Below, piece after piece: positions 48,161 through 61,443 of a stretch of 64,000 bases of DNA. The stretch is from Sphagnum compactum. Its lineage: Eukaryota > Bryophyta > Sphagnopsida > Sphagnales. The notes under the pieces are model-generated. The model was not told the DNA's origin and did not search any database. It saw only the letters and a program-made list of their open reading frames with translations. Location: the NCBI GenBank assembly GCA_965153455.1, contig OZ234493.1, forward strand, positions 16,172,213-16,236,212, in the 5' to 3' direction. The first letter of the stretch is position 1, and the number at the start of each line of letters is the position of its first letter. The position numbers were made by a program, and so were the translations under genes.

Positions 48161-50442
48161 GTTTCGTGAAGGAAGGGGAAAGGATCTTGCGGGCATATTA
48201 CGCCTGCCCGCGAAAAGGATGATGCACTTTCTGCGCGGAATAAAGGCTGCCCAAGAAAACGGCAAAACACTTTCCGCGCATAATCAGGCTGCCGAACTTT
48301 CTAGAAAAAACAATCAGTCCTATTTCCAATGCGCCTTCCGACGCTTGACAGTCACACATTCTATTCTTTCAAAAATAGAATAAATGTTTATTTACAAGTT
48401 TACATATATATTTCAGTGTTTTTGGGAAAAATTTTGTAGTTTTTTCGCCAAAGAAATTGGGAAATTTATTGGAAATTTTTTTCTAGTGTACGTTCGACAA
48501 ATTTTGCTATTAAAAAAAATGACCAATTTTTTATAATCTCAAAAATGGAAAAAAAAACCCATGTAATATATAATCACATTTTATAATTGATATTAACATA
48601 TAATATGCAAAGTACATACTGATATATAATACAAATAATTATATAACAACATTTTATCTTTTAACCTGATATTAATAGGATTTTTTTGGATGAACTTTGA
48701 AGATTAAATTTCATTGGTTGATAGGTGAAATACTGGTCGGAATGGTGATAACTCTTGTGAGCATTTCATTTTTTCAAACTCCCTCTCATCATTTTTATTT
48801 TATTTTCTTGTGATACTCTATGGGTATCCAATGGGTATGTCCTATGGGTACCCATCGGATGTCACAAGAAAATAAAATAAATAATAAATTCAAAATTTCG
48901 TCAATTTTTACATTGTGCAATACCCTTGTGCCAAGAAATTATAGGCCTTCAACCTCCACCCTAGTAGGCTTTTTATTTTGGGAACGACCCAACCTCGGCA
49001 TTGCCTTACTACGCTTAAGACCCCTTTCACACTTAAGGAGTAGGTGTAAACACCCTTTCTCACTTATGCCTCATGATCATTGGTGCATTTTGATATGTTT
49101 ACTTACTTTTCTTGTGACAAGTTAGTTTTCATTTTGCATTTCAATGTGAAGAGCAATTTTAACAAATGCATTTCACATGATGAGTTGACAAAACTTTAAT
49201 GTTTCATGTAAAAATATGAACATCAAAACGTATCAAATTAACAAAAATGAAATACGACTTTGAACTTCTTGCAACGAATCCCAACTAAGAATTCTTTGAT
49301 TTTTCTTGTTGTGCCACACTTCAAACATTGCCCTCCGAATGAATATTCTCCAACTTTATGTTACATGATGACACATGCATACAAGCTTTCAAATTTTCAA
49401 CTTCAATCAATGCTATCAATTGCTCATTTTGTTGGGGTTTGATGAATAGAAAGATTACTTAGCTTAATTCACAACTTATTGAAAAAATGTCTTGGTAGGC
49501 ACATTCAAGCAAGTTCAATGAACTAATTCCCATCACCTACAATGGTATCATGATACAAACTAAATATTCAAGTGTTTTGAATATTATAAATATTCAACCA
49601 TTACACTAATCATGGTCTAATTTTAACATTTCTCAAGTTGATGTTTTCTAAAAGGCCTCATTCAAGAAGGTGAAGGTACCAATGTTAGGTGTTGGTTGAA
49701 TTTAACTTTCCATCCATTAACAAGTGCATTTTTAATTATTATTTTGGACAGTCTATGTTTTATTTTGTTTTTTCATGTGACATGTTCTTTTTTTCCTTGC
49801 AATTTTTTGACAAGCAAAAGTTTTTTGGTCTAACAAATTGCTTGTGATGGGTGCAAAAAAAAAAAAACCTTGCTCATGATCACCAATGTTTATGTTCACA
49901 ATAAGCTTGGCCTCATGTTTTACAATGGGTAGAGCCCATAGGTGAGGGACATTCCCAAAATGTGAGCTAAATTCAACTATCACTTTGTCCTAAGCCCCTT
50001 ATATAAACAATTCCCCCACTTTGAGGCCTCACCTTACACAATGACATCCAAACATCATGCAAGAAGTGCATCCCCATAGCTCACTTTGTGAGTCCATTTT
50101 TTCATGACTTTTTGGCATTTTCACATTCCTAGGTGAGTTCCCTTTCATGTTCCTTTTGTCAAACCACATTTGCATTTGAATCAACTCTCATGCTTACCCC
50201 ATTCCTTTGTCTCCACATCATTTCAATCCCTATTATCAAGAATATATATCCAATGACTTGTGATAAGAATGCTTTTGATATTATTAATGTATTTATGTTA
50301 AGGTTGTGATCTATAGTTTAACCTCAATAATGGGACATTAAATTAATATGACGCATTTTCACATGACCAAATTTCTTAGTTCAAAATTACCCATATAAAT
50401 TTGCACTCACACTTGGTGCTAAAGACTCTAGTATTAAGTCCC
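48161..50442. other. Intergenic DNA without a supported gene
   Basis: AT-rich, with short open frames only. The part at 48820-49125 has no recognisable domain. Confidence 0.5.
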
Positions 50443-50595
50443 CTAACACCAAGCTAGTCATTTAGGACCTAAACCTATTTACCACAAAGAATTGATGTTA
50501 AGTTAACATTCATTTAATATTAAACAATCACCCATTTAACATTGGATGCCACCTAAGATGCCACCTAGATTTTCACTTAACATTAGTGTGAATGC
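50443..50595 (+). repeat. Dispersed ~150-bp repeat, copy 2
   Basis: Collinear with 27960-28110: ctaacaccaagctagtcatt, aggacctaaacc, taacattcatttaat, and a doubled gatgccacctaagatgccac, then agattttcacttaacatt. Confidence 0.6.
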
Positions 50596-51442
50596 ACGTT
50601 AATACAATCACAACACACATAAATATGATAATCAAAACTACACATTTGCCATATACTAGAGGTAATTATTACTAAACTTGGATGAATTTCATATAAAAAA
50701 TTCTAGTTGAAAGAATAATATTTCATTCATTCATGAAAGAATTTTCTATAAAAATTTCAATGAAATTTGGAAAGAACTGAAAAAATAATTGGGGTCATGT
50801 TTTAGGGTTTATAATTTAACATGCCTTTTGTGTGTTACTTCAATGGTTCTTTTGCATTGCCATTTTGACAATTGCCTTGTGGTTATCAATCCTACTTATC
50901 ATTTTTTCATCATTTTTTCATGTAAAGTCATTCAATTGTATCAATTCATTGATTTATCAAATTAAGTAATTCTTGTTCATGGTCTTATATTTATGATGGT
51001 ATGTTATTCAATTCTTAGTATGAAAGCAAGTTGTTAAAGGAAAATGATTGATTTGACATTTTGAGAGAAGAAAAAACTAACTTCTATACGTAAAGCTCAA
51101 CAAAAGATTGTACAGATCACAAATGAGATTGTTAAAGGTGTCAAAGGAGTTAAAAAGCCAAAGTTCCCACTTGTGGTTATTTTGTTAACATGGTTCAAAC
51201 ATGTGATTGCCCTTAGTTTGATCTTGTGATTATACATTATGCTTGATTTAAATCAAACATACCATCATCCACTCAAATTGACTTCTTGAATTGTTTTTGT
51301 TTGATTATTCTTGTTATGAACATATATGTTCGAAGGATGAGGCCTTAATAGATGATATGTATTGAAAAAAAGGCCACAACCATTTGAGAAACATATTTTT
51401 ATACATTTTACAAATGACCAAAATAAAGTTAATTAGTATAAG

Positions 51443-51826
51443 TTAAATTGTCTTATGAATGATCACAACTTGAGCTATGTAATGAAAATGGAAAAAAAAA
51501 CCAAGGACACTTGAGTTTAGACTCCAAACTTGGATTATGTGATCCACATGTGAGCACAACATTGGATAGAGTTCAATCTTCTCACGCGCTGGTTTATAAA
51601 GGTTGACTCGTAGTCGATTCATGTGTCTATCATTCCATTGATCTTTATAGTCCCGTTTGTTGATTTTCTTACAACATGAGGTTGTTTTGCTTTGTAGTTC
51701 AAGAACATGTTTCCATTGCATAAATCCGCCAAGTTCTTGTTTGAACACTTTGTTGAAGTCTTCTACTGTAGTCTTTTTTTGCATTTGTGAATATACATAG
51801 ACCAATTCTTTTGCAGGTTGTCCCAA
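51443..51826 (-). CDS. Unrecognised 127-residue open frame, probably transposon-derived
   Basis: The protein is not low complexity. It has a regular, charged, helix-like composition (KELVYVYSQMQ, TVEDFNKVFKQELGGFMQW, KINKRDYKDQWNDRHMNRLR). The composition is protein-like up to about residue 95, then drifts into a hydrophobic tail that looks non-coding. I do not recognise the family. It lies in the relic-dense 50-57 kb region with no adjoining exon, so it is probably a fragment of a mobile-element protein. Confidence 0.3.
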   Translation of the reverse strand: MGQPAKELVYVYSQMQKKTTVEDFNKVFKQELGGFMQWKHVLELQSKTTSCCKKINKRDYKDQWNDRHMNRLRVNLYKPAREKIELYPMLCSHVDHIIQVWSLNSSVLGFFFHFHYIAQVVIIHKTI

Positions 51827-52352
51827 GTTTAATCTATAGGGCCTCTAGAGATATGGTAATGTAATAGGTTTTTTTGGTGATGGTTTGCAACTTCAAGTTC
51901 ACAGCCTTGAAGGTTTATGGCATTGACTGACAACTCTACCAATTAATTAAATGCACCACTTCCAAATCCATATGAGGAGCTATGACATAGAAAAATCATC
52001 TCCAATAAGCTTCGACTTGTAGACATCTTGCAAAATGTCAACCTATAAGTTTTCTAGCAACCCAATGTGGAGTAAAACATGCATCCTAGCTTGTATTCTT
52101 AAAACCCTAGGCCTGGGTGTAGGGTTCATCTAGATACATAGCTTCACAACATTGTTTTCAAGTATTGTTAATTGTTTTCAAATGTTAACCAGGTTTTTTA
52201 TTTCAAATGAAAATATTGGAGCTATTAAAATGGTTGTTGTGAAGCTTAAAGAAGCATTGTAACCCAACTCCAACAACTTAGCCAAAGAAGAGAGTTGTTG
52301 CACCAAGGTCTATGGGACCCACAAAATTGCAACTTTCACCCACATTCCAAAT

Positions 52353-52574
52353 ATGGCTGATGTGGACAACAGAGAAGGCTTGGAATTCATGGAAGATGAT
52401 TATTTAGGCTCTGATGATGAGCCTCTTGAAGAATTGTGCCCCTTCCCCATTGATGAAAAGACTGGTGATAGTGTTGAGGACACTATCCCTTTGCCACCTA
52501 AACGTCAGCAAGATGTGGGCAAGTTTCCGTTCAAAAATAACGTGCCAACACAAGTAAGGTTTCCTATTTGTTGA
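52353..52574 (+). CDS. Unrecognised acidic 73-residue open frame, possible retroelement fragment
   Basis: Acidic N-terminal part (EGLEFMEDDYLGSDDEPLEE) and a proline-containing middle (DTIPLPPKRQQD). No domain is recognised. It lies about 330 bases upstream of the Ty3-type integrase tail on the same strand. It may be a linker region of the same retroelement or an unrelated fragment. There is no evidence that it is expressed. Confidence 0.3.
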   Translation: MADVDNREGLEFMEDDYLGSDDEPLEELCPFPIDEKTGDSVEDTIPLPPKRQQDVGKFPFKNNVPTQVRFPIC

Positions 52575-52904
52575 AACCCCTTGAATCTCAAATTGTAAAT
52601 TGGTGCATGTTCTTGCATTTTAGATTAAGGTTTTCGTTATTATGGTCCATTATTGGTTCTATAGTGGTATTTAGTATGGTATACAATAGGAGATCTTATG
52701 TCACCATTTTCAGAACTTGGGAATTTTCCCATGTCTATGCCTATGTAGAACTAACCACCTTCATTTCCATTTTTTAATTTCCATTTATTGAGAAGAGGTT
52801 CAAAAACCAATACCTCATATTAACTAATGCTATAAACGTTGAATAATCCATAGTTTTATTTTCATACAAGACAACTTACAAGGTGGTAATAGGATATACA
52901 CCTT

Positions 52905-53421
52905 ATTAGTTAGTCTATGTTCTACATCCTTTAATGCCAACAAAATATGTTATACCGACTATTAATGGAAACCATAGAGATGCTGAACCCACCAGAATAT
53001 TAATTGCTATAATTACAGAGCTGGAAAATTTACAAGGAAACATATTGGAGACTTAGTACAATGTTGGAGTAAACTGTGGAACAAATTTCTGTGGAGTCAA
53101 CAAAAACACACAAAGAATAAGTTTCAATTTGGAGATTATGTTCTGCGGTTTCCCAAAGGAAAAAAAACACACTTGGGCAAATTCAAGAAAAGATGGTTTG
53201 GCCTATTCAAGGTGCAATATTGCTTACCCAATAACAATGTTCTTATTGTTTATGTTAACAATTTTGAACCAAACCCAATATTGGTTAATATTAACAAGTT
53301 GAAACCATACATAAATGTGGATCAAACATTGAAAAGGATTCAAAGTTCAGAGAATAAAAAATCCTTAGAGTCTATATATTTTGACCACAAAAGAAAGAAA
53401 TTTGATAAAGATTCAGAATGA
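52905..53421 (+). pseudogene. Ty3/gypsy-type integrase C-terminal relic
   Basis: LVYVLHPLMPTKYVIPT at the start corresponds to the LxYG...P integrase region, read over one stop near 53056 and a frame change before KNKFQFGDYVLRFPKGKK. The intact open frame 53173-53421 then gives HLGKFKKRWFGLFKVQY, which is the GPY/F module (usual RWxGPFxV; here Pro is replaced by Leu), and NINKLKPYI, the usual end of Ty3-type polyproteins. Ty3 elements copy themselves through RNA. Reverse transcriptase, protease and long terminal repeats were not found, so only a 3' fragment remains. Confidence 0.65.
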
Positions 53422-54076
53422 GATAACATCAGAGATCATTGAGATTTATTAAAATGTCACGTCAAAAGAAGCTTTAGTGAATATGATGAGTCCACAAGTT
53501 ATGATACTACATAGACACCTTGATAACACATTTATACAACTAATAGACTATAAGTAAGATATGTCTCTAATATCATAACAAAATTTTGTTGATTTGATGA
53601 CTCAACACATGATTAAATAAATATATAGTGTAAATAATACCAAGTCATCATATTTAGAGGTGTCATTAGAACATTTCAATGCCATATCTATAGAATTATT
53701 AGGTCAGCAAACATTAATTATAGCCCATATTGTTGTTAGTATGAACTCAAACAAAAGTTGATAAGTGTAAAAAAACTAGAAAAAGGGACAAATCATTAAG
53801 GCATTAACCTTGAAGCGAAAAATGAAATGTCATAACATGAAAAAATATGATGGCATTTCAACAACCACAAAGAATGGAGAGCCTTTTCATTTTCATTTTT
53901 TGCAAACAAGTTTTTGCCATTTTCTATTTCCGGAATGAACACAGAAGAAAACTTTGTTGAGAAGTTACAAAGATAATCTAAAAAAAGACTACAAAATTGA
54001 GAGAAGAAAAATAAGAGAGATAAAGATAACAACATAATTTTCCAACATTTTGCCTTTGCAATCTAAAACTCCAGAA
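53422..54076. other. Intergenic DNA
   Basis: AT-rich, no gene seen. It could be the eroded 3' end of the Ty3-type relic. Confidence 0.4.
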
Positions 54077-55622
54077 AGAGGTTCACCATTTCCATTTCAT
54101 GTTTACTCTTATTCTTCTTCTCAAAGATCTTTTCCAATGTCTAAGTTTGAAAGAGCTTTTGAAGAAATTATAAAGAATGACAAAGATTGGAAAGAAATTT
54201 TGGGGAAGTATAATTTTTAAAAGCCTAGAAGAGAGGCAAACACAAGTGAGCAAGTTGGTCCGATTTCCATTTGTGATTCTGAAGAGGAGAGGGAGCGCAA
54301 CGACTTGTAACAACACCAAGAAGAACCATCACAACAAGAGGAACCTATACATGAGCAAACTCTAGAGAAGGTTCAAATTCCAAACAAAAAATGTAGTAAG
54401 AGAAAAATTCAGCAAGTAATGGTTGCCAATCTATGAAGGAAAAAGGTTCAAACTCAACATGATGATGAGGTTAGGTATATTTTTACTCCTACATAACAAA
54501 GTTATAATAACAATTTGAAGAACATTTAGCTTTGGACAAGTTCTAGAAAGGATGAGAGAAAATGGGTAAACAAAGCCGGTTTGGTAGGTCTATTTGAGGT
54601 TGAATGGAAAATTCCCTGTCATAACATTCTGGTTGAATTTTTGAATAACTGGAATTTGGATTGTGAGCATAAAAAAATCAAAGTTATGATGGCAGAAGAG
54701 CATAATATTAAAGCTAAACATTTGTGGTAAAAGTTTAAAAAATTTCCATACATGTGAAATAGAAGCAGATTAGACAGAAATGTCAAATGCCAGAGTAGTT
54801 CTAGCAAACATAGCTGATAGGGTTCCATATACTTATAGCACCAATGAAGGATGGGTTGTGAAGAAAATGAAACTAGAATATGTCGATAGGATTGTTGCAA
54901 TTTTGCCCATTATCTACTAGAAAGATAAGGTGCAATATTTTAACAACAAATCTACCATGATGATCCAATTAATTGCTTATGTGAAAAGGTCCAAAAACAC
55001 ATGAAGTTTCAAAGTCACTTTAAAACCAAAGTCTCAAATCTTTGTATCATCTAGGAAGCAAAATTTCAAACAATGAATTTCAAATTGCAAACCTTGTTTC
55101 AAAGAGCACCTTGGAAGTCCTTGGGTAGCAATAGAGTGGTGGTAAAACACATTATGATGCTTCACAATGTTTAAGGCATGCCATTCAAGGGACTAACCCA
55201 CAACTTTATGCCACACACGGTTTACTTGACGAAGCCGCCACATCATAGATGGGTCCAAGGGCAATTTTGGGACGATATGTTCAATCACGAATGCATTTGT
55301 TAAAAGAGGCAATAAATGTTTTGGGAATTCTCTAGTTTTTCATGGCTATGGGACCATTTTGAAGGTTTAGGGTTCGGAATATAAGGCACTATTTCTAGAG
55401 TTTGTGGAGATGAGAAAAGGTCTTCAATTTTTGGAGACAAGACAAGGTGTTTTGTTTCGAATCTTGGAGGTTCAAAATTGGTTTGCTTCAATGATTCTTT
55501 CAGTTAGCCACCAATTATGGTTTGGAAAAAATTGCAACCTTTGCGGCAACAAGGGAAGAATGACCATAGCAATAGGAAAAATGCTTGCCAAAAAAAAAGG
55601 TTATGAACAAAACAATAAATAA
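54077..55622 (+). pseudogene. Degenerate coding relic of unknown family
   Basis: Patches of protein-like sequence on + change frame repeatedly: MSKFERAFEEIIKNDKDW (from about 54137), FEVEWKIPCHNILVEFLNNW (about 54590-54650), VPYTYSTNEGWVVKKMKLEY (about 54820-54880), KFQTMNFKLQTLFQRAPW (about 55050-55110), and the open frame 55404-55622 (MEMRKGLQFLETRQGVLFRI..NCNLCGNKGRM). The pattern of alternating frames with sensible residues suggests one long ancestral reading frame with many lesions, probably a mobile-element structural protein. I cannot name the family. Confidence 0.35.
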
Positions 55623-56479
55623 AAATTCATCTTCTTCTATACCTTGAGTTACTAAAGCCATCTTGGTGTAATGTTGGGCTAAACCTCACCTTAAAAGATG
55701 TTGCTGCAAGTTTTCCTTGTTGATGTTGAACTTGGGATGAGACAATACTCCTCATAACTCCTTCAACTTCTTGTAAGCATAGATGTAGGATGTTGAAACA
55801 TGGGAAGTTATAGAGGCACAACAGGAGACTATTAGAACTTCTAGAGCTATGCAAGCCAACACCAACGAAGTTCCTACAAGTGTAGACATAGGGTGCCGAA
55901 ACATGGGAGGTTGTAGGGCAATGTAAGGTAAGAGACTATTAGAACTTATAAAGTTATGCAAGCCAAAACCATCACAAGCGTAGAGGTAAACATGCAATGA
56001 AAAATGAAGGTGCAAACATAGAGGTAAGAATGTGACAAAATGTAGGCTTTTCCGAGCAATGTGCAGGTAGGAAACTTGGCATGAAACTTAGTTCATGTTG
56101 AATCTTACACGAAATCTGAGTTTCAAGGCCCATTGGGCTCGTGTGTAATTTTTTGGTACCGTTTTTTTTGAAATTATGTCTTGGAAATGGGCCAAACACG
56201 GGCTTTTGGTGCCATGTTTAACCGACTTACAAATAACTTTATTGTGTTTTTTTTTGCGTGTGTGTGAAATTTGTGGATATTTAATCTGTTCTTACAAGTT
56301 TGCAAGTAAAATCCTATGGTTTTAGAAATCATTGCAATTTAGGGCATTAATTATTTTATGTGACAATCACCAAACATCATTGAGGATTATTAGCTGTGTG
56401 CCTTTGTTTTTAACTTGGGGTTTTAAAAAAGTCATTATTAATATTAATTCTCTGGTTATGAATGTTTGTGTGCTTGACC
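55623..56479. other. Intergenic DNA with a local duplication
   Basis: Around 55780-55980 the phrase gaaacatggga(a/g)gttgtag(a/g)g..agactattagaacttcta occurs twice, about 105 bases apart, in direct orientation. No gene is seen. Confidence 0.45.
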
Positions 56480-57628
56480 AATCATGTGGGCATTAGTTAC
56501 TTTTTGATGCCTTCCATGCAACAATTACCATGATAGCCTTGAAACTAAAAGAAGAATTTGGAGTGACACCTTCTACGGTAAATTTGATGAAAGACTATAT
56601 GGTTGTGGCTTTAGAATTGTTTATTTTTCCTTCTAATGTTAAAAAAACAATTATGTGATCTTTTAGATGATTTTCTTTCATTCCTAATGAAATATGAAGA
56701 GAAAAATACCCATGACATGCTATCTTTAATGTTAGACCCAAGATTTAAAAATCTTAAGTTGGTTTCATCTTTTATTAGTTGAAAACAAGTTGTTTATATA
56801 GTGGAAGATTATGATAATTTTTTTTTGTTTCCAATGCTATTAAAATGACACCATGCATTTCACCCTTTCACCCTTTGTTGGAATTTGAAATTATGGCATA
56901 TCAATTAATTCTTGTTTTGATATTTTTGAGATCATTGTTAGGACTAGTGAGTTAGCCAAGGAGTTGATGAATAGGGATTTGTAGATGTTCCAAAGGTAAC
57001 ATGTTGATGCAAAGAATATTAAATGTCGTTCGAAATGGTGGGGAAAACATGAGTCCTTGTTTTTGAATTGCTTGTTTTCCTTGGCCATTAGATCCTTGGG
57101 ATTATGGGATGTTAAATTGAAATGAAAGGATTTTTTTCCTAGTTGGGATATTGACGAACTTGAAGAGTTGCAAGTTTAGTTAAATAATTTTGATAAATAT
57201 TTTTATAAGCAAGAATTGGTCAAATGATCTTTAAGGCAGGTTGTTTCTTTTGCCTTTTAACTTGAAATAGTTGATTGAAGTTGATGTTGCTTTAGAGGAA
57301 GAGCTAAAAGAATATGAAGATGAGTTTGAGTGAGATGAGCTTGTGGACATGTAATTTGTAATTTATAATTTAATAATAAAATGCTTGAACATTGTTATCT
57401 AAGCTGTGTAAATCACCTTGAATATTCGACATATATTGTTTTCTAAGATAGTTGGAAGTGTGAGATGCAGATTTTGATTTTAAAATAAATAAATTGATAT
57501 ACTTAACAAATATTACAACTGAAAAAATTAAAAATTAATTTAAGATCCGACCCAGTTCTTGAAAAGAAATTAAAAAACCGGAACTGATGGATATTAAAAA
57601 AAAAATAATGATATCTGCCCAACACTGG
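56480..57628 (+). pseudogene. hAT-superfamily transposase relic with one terminal repeat
   Basis: On + the patches run in order: FDAFHATITMIALKLKEEFG; LLDDFLSFLMKYEEKNTHDMLSLMLDPRFKNLKLVSSFI (about 56655-56780, the MLDPRFK block of plant hAT proteins); VEDYDN; then, near 57090-57150, ILGIMG...IEMKGFFS, corresponding to the SxxxERxFS end of the dimerisation domain. Many stops and frame changes make it inactive. tgcccaacactg at 57616-57627 is the reverse complement of the terminus at 22962-22973 and fits a hAT right end, with aaccggaactg just inside it. The left end was not found. Confidence 0.62.
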
Positions 57629-57985
57629 AAAAAACCACTCCAATCTTGAATTCAAATAGATCTACAATTGATGCATAGAATTGTAAACTGGACATATGAG
57701 GTAAAATTCTGAGGAAGTAAAACTGAAGCAACTCAGTTCGCTAAGAACCTGGATTTACTGTGATTTTAGTTTTAAGAAACTTTACTTTAATACTTTTATT
57801 ACTGTCACGGCCAAGGAAGGAATGATGGGTAAAGAACACAATAGTTACCTACGTAGGGAATTGGCTATTTAAATTTTTTTTACTTATGGGACTCACCAGC
57901 TTGTAATAAATGGCAACCGGCCACACACCCACCAAGGCGAAACCGTCACTTCAGGGGGCCGGGCGTTACAATCTTGCACTAACGG
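57629..57985. other. Intergenic DNA
   Basis: No gene is seen. It becomes GC-richer after about 57905. Confidence 0.45.
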
Positions 57986-58640
57986 CCCCCCCCCCCCCGC
58001 CCCCACTACCTGTCTGTCCTACGGGACGGCCGAATTTCTCGCCAAGCGTGTCGCTAAACCCAAGTTCTCAAGCGTTTCCGTGTCAGTCAGTAAGCGTAAA
58101 CACGTTCACATGTTCACAACAGCCTTCCGAGTCCACATGAACAACTGAAGCAAAGTACAGAGGTAGAATGTTCCCATGTGTTCCCTGTGTCAGTACATTA
58201 AATACGTTCACACCCCCACGCCTGCCATAAAATAACTGAAAAGCCAAGTACAAAACGCAAGCTCGTTCCCATTAATTTATTCCCGTGTCAGTATTATATT
58301 ATCACGTTCACACACGTTCACACCTGCACGTATCTATTACCCAAAAAAAAAAGAAAACATAACTGAAGCAAAAAAAAGTACGGGCGTTCTCACTTGTTCA
58401 CAAAATCAGGATTTATAATGAACCCTTTCACACCGGCGCCCGCCCGCCCACCCGCCCGCCCGCCCGCCCGCTTAAGTAATAACTGAACCTAAAAGTACAA
58501 AGACCCAAAGGCTGTTATTTTTGGGCCAGAGACCAAACTTAGTAATCAGTAACTGAAGCCAAAGTGCAAAGGGCCGGAAGGCTGTTATTTTTGGGCCAGA
58601 GACCAAGGCCAAAAGTTTAGCGCAACCAAACCCAACCAAA
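57986..58640. repeat. Irregular tandem array of aactgaag...gttcacac units
   Basis: Units start with aactgaagc-like words near 58143, 58232, 58353, 58482 and 58550. Most carry aagtacaaa and then gttcacacgttcacac-type words. The last two are ~70-base copies sharing ggctgttatttttgggccag followed by agaccaa (58510-58537 and 58581-58608). A poly-C run (57986-57998) and a CCCG run (about 58437-58471) are included. GC-rich compared with its neighbours. No coding potential is accepted here. Confidence 0.7.
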
Positions 58641-61411
58641 ATCTGAAAATAGGTAAGGAACAAAGTACATAGAACCTACTACTCCCTTACTTACTAGTCA
58701 GTCAACGTACAATTGGAGCTCTGTCATTGGTCGGCGATTCCGTCCGGCCAATCAGCCGTAAGATCCATGATCCCCCACAAGACGGCCACACGCTCAGTTA
58801 ATGCAGCACCGTTACCCTACACACCGAGTACTGATTATTATTATTATTATTATTATGAATTAAAAGAAATTATTAACTAAGTTGTGTTCAAATTGATTGG
58901 AGAAAAAACAAAAAATTCTTTTTTACCAAATTGGGTAGTAAAGTATCATAATAACTCACTAATAAGGATGAAGTTATTTATTAGGGCTTTATTTTAATAA
59001 TATTTTTTTTATTAGGTGTGCCAGGGGAAGGAACTTTGGTTGATTGCAAACACAACAATTATTCAAAAAGATTTCTCTAATAATTTAGTTATCTCATGAT
59101 CACTTACTTACATACCAAGTAGGGTGGTCCAATAAGAGTGGAGTTATTTATTGGGTTGGTTTTATTTTATAATTTATTAGATTGTTTTGGGGGGGGGGAG
59201 GGGGGTTGGAACAGTTAGTAGAGAGATTTGTAGGCGGGGGCAAAATCAAATCTTTGATTTCGTATCATTAAGAGGAAGTGCGTTTATTGTTGGGAATAGT
59301 TGTTTAAGTGATATTTTTAAATAATAAATTTAAAATTGTTTCTGTTTGTGGCAGCTGTTTTCTGGTCTGGGTGTCTCCTAGACTCTAGTCAATGTTTTTA
59401 TTTTAAAACTTTATATTTCCTGTTCCTGCAAAGATTTTGCTGTCTGGCAGTCAATTGCCTAATGTGTTTTCCACTACTTTCGTCCTAGATTGGGGGGGGG
59501 GGGGGGGGGGAGGTTATGTGACAAAAGTGAGAGGCAGAAAATTTTGTGGAGAAGAACGACAAGGTCAAGATTAAGTTCAAAATGATCTAGGGCTAAATTA
59601 AAACTAATTCTCCAGTGAGTTTAGGGTCTCCTTCCATTCCCTTGTTGGCATGATCTTATACCGTAATGACATTGTCATTTAAGAGGTAATGGAGAGTGAC
59701 TGAAAAGTGAGTAAGATCTTTGCTATAAGGAACATTGAAAAGTGTAATTGTTTTGGAAATGTGTATGTTATTAATGTTGGGGCTCTCTTATTATTTCATT
59801 AAAATAATGATACATGTTAATGCATAGCAAGTCAAGTCATAGTTTGATTCATAACTTTCATAGCTTTGTATTTCAACCAATGGTTGACTTATTTATAATG
59901 TTGCGAGGTGATTGTGATCAGAATTTGGAAGGCAAATTATAATGAAAAATAGTTTCTCTGGCAAAATCTGTAAGTGTAGATCCCTAATGGGAAGATGTCA
60001 TTACAATGTTGAAAAGAAAAAAGTAATTGGTGAGAGGTCCACAAGCCGGGGTAGCTGAGAGGTAATGAGAGCATTGCTACATGTATTTTTATAGAGGCTA
60101 AGATTGCAAGCCCAGCCCCTACCCCTCATGGAATGCATTGGTTTGGTGTGGATTTTATGGCATTGCAAGCATTGGGTATTTTGCCATGTGCTTTGGTGAG
60201 GATAGTCCAAAAAGGAGAAAGAAAACTTGAATTGAGGTCAATTGGGTTTCTTCCAGGTTTTAGGGTTTAATTCAATTTTTAGTGGAGCACCATAAATAAG
60301 CTCGATTGGGTTGTTTTGAATCATCATATCAAGTTTCACATGACTAAACATTGAATGATATAATCAATTGTTGGTTGGTTATCTTTCTCTGTTTAGTGAT
60401 ACTTGTCCATTGGGTTTGTTGTGGGATTAGACAATGTTTGTAAGACCTAGAGGTGTCATTAGGGCAAGGAGCCACCATTTCAATCTTGAATTCAGCAATG
60501 CAGGAAGGAAAGGGAGCTTGGCAGTCACTGTAACTTCCCCTTCCAAAACATTATTATGCATTCTTGTCAGGGTAGGCTTTTTGTTGGTAGTGATATCAAA
60601 CCAACCTGGCTAAGAATCATAGCCAGGACTCTCTGGAGCATGAGGGAAGATCACCCCACCACATGGGAGGGGTGTGGGTTTCCCAAGAGAATCAGCAGAT
60701 GCCTCCACAACAAACCAAGTTAGCAGTTGTTTTTCAGTTTTTCTTTTGGGTTTTGTGGTCTTTTTGGTTGAGAAGACACTTATTAACTAAATGAAGGAAA
60801 AACATCCAGCAAGGGAACAAGAGAAGAAAAAAGAAAGGACCCAAGTCCAAACAAAAGACCACATCCAAAAGTGCAGAACCCACAATGGGGAGCCTTAAGA
60901 GGAGAAAACAAGAAACCCACTTATTCCATTGACATAAAGCAACCACAAAAGATTTCTAGTGTGTCCAGAGGACACCTCCACACTGGGGTGGGCAAAATGT
61001 TCCACCAATTTTTTTTTTCTTTTCTTTCAGTATGGGGGTATCACGGGAAATATAATTATAAAAAGTTTGGTGTGTTTTATGTTGGGTAACACCCTCAGAG
61101 TGAGGCATTCATTCTGCAAATAAATGGCCCCTTGACTCCACATCAGGTTTCTGGAACACCGTCTTCCCTTCTCTAAAGAACTGGAGTCTTGGACTAGAGA
61201 GGTCATATCTAACATAGTGCAACTGCTGGTTTTTATTTCAGATCTGTTTTGTTTGTTCCATCTAAAAATACAACTTTTGGTACCATATGTTTCCTAACTT
61301 GAAATGCATAACAAGGGTTTCAGAGCCTAAAAGCTCTGAAACTAACTCACTTGCATTCACTTGTATTCAAAGCTCATTAGTTTTTAATAGGGTAGTGACA
61401 ATACAATTGTC

Positions 61412-61443
<32 letters not shown>

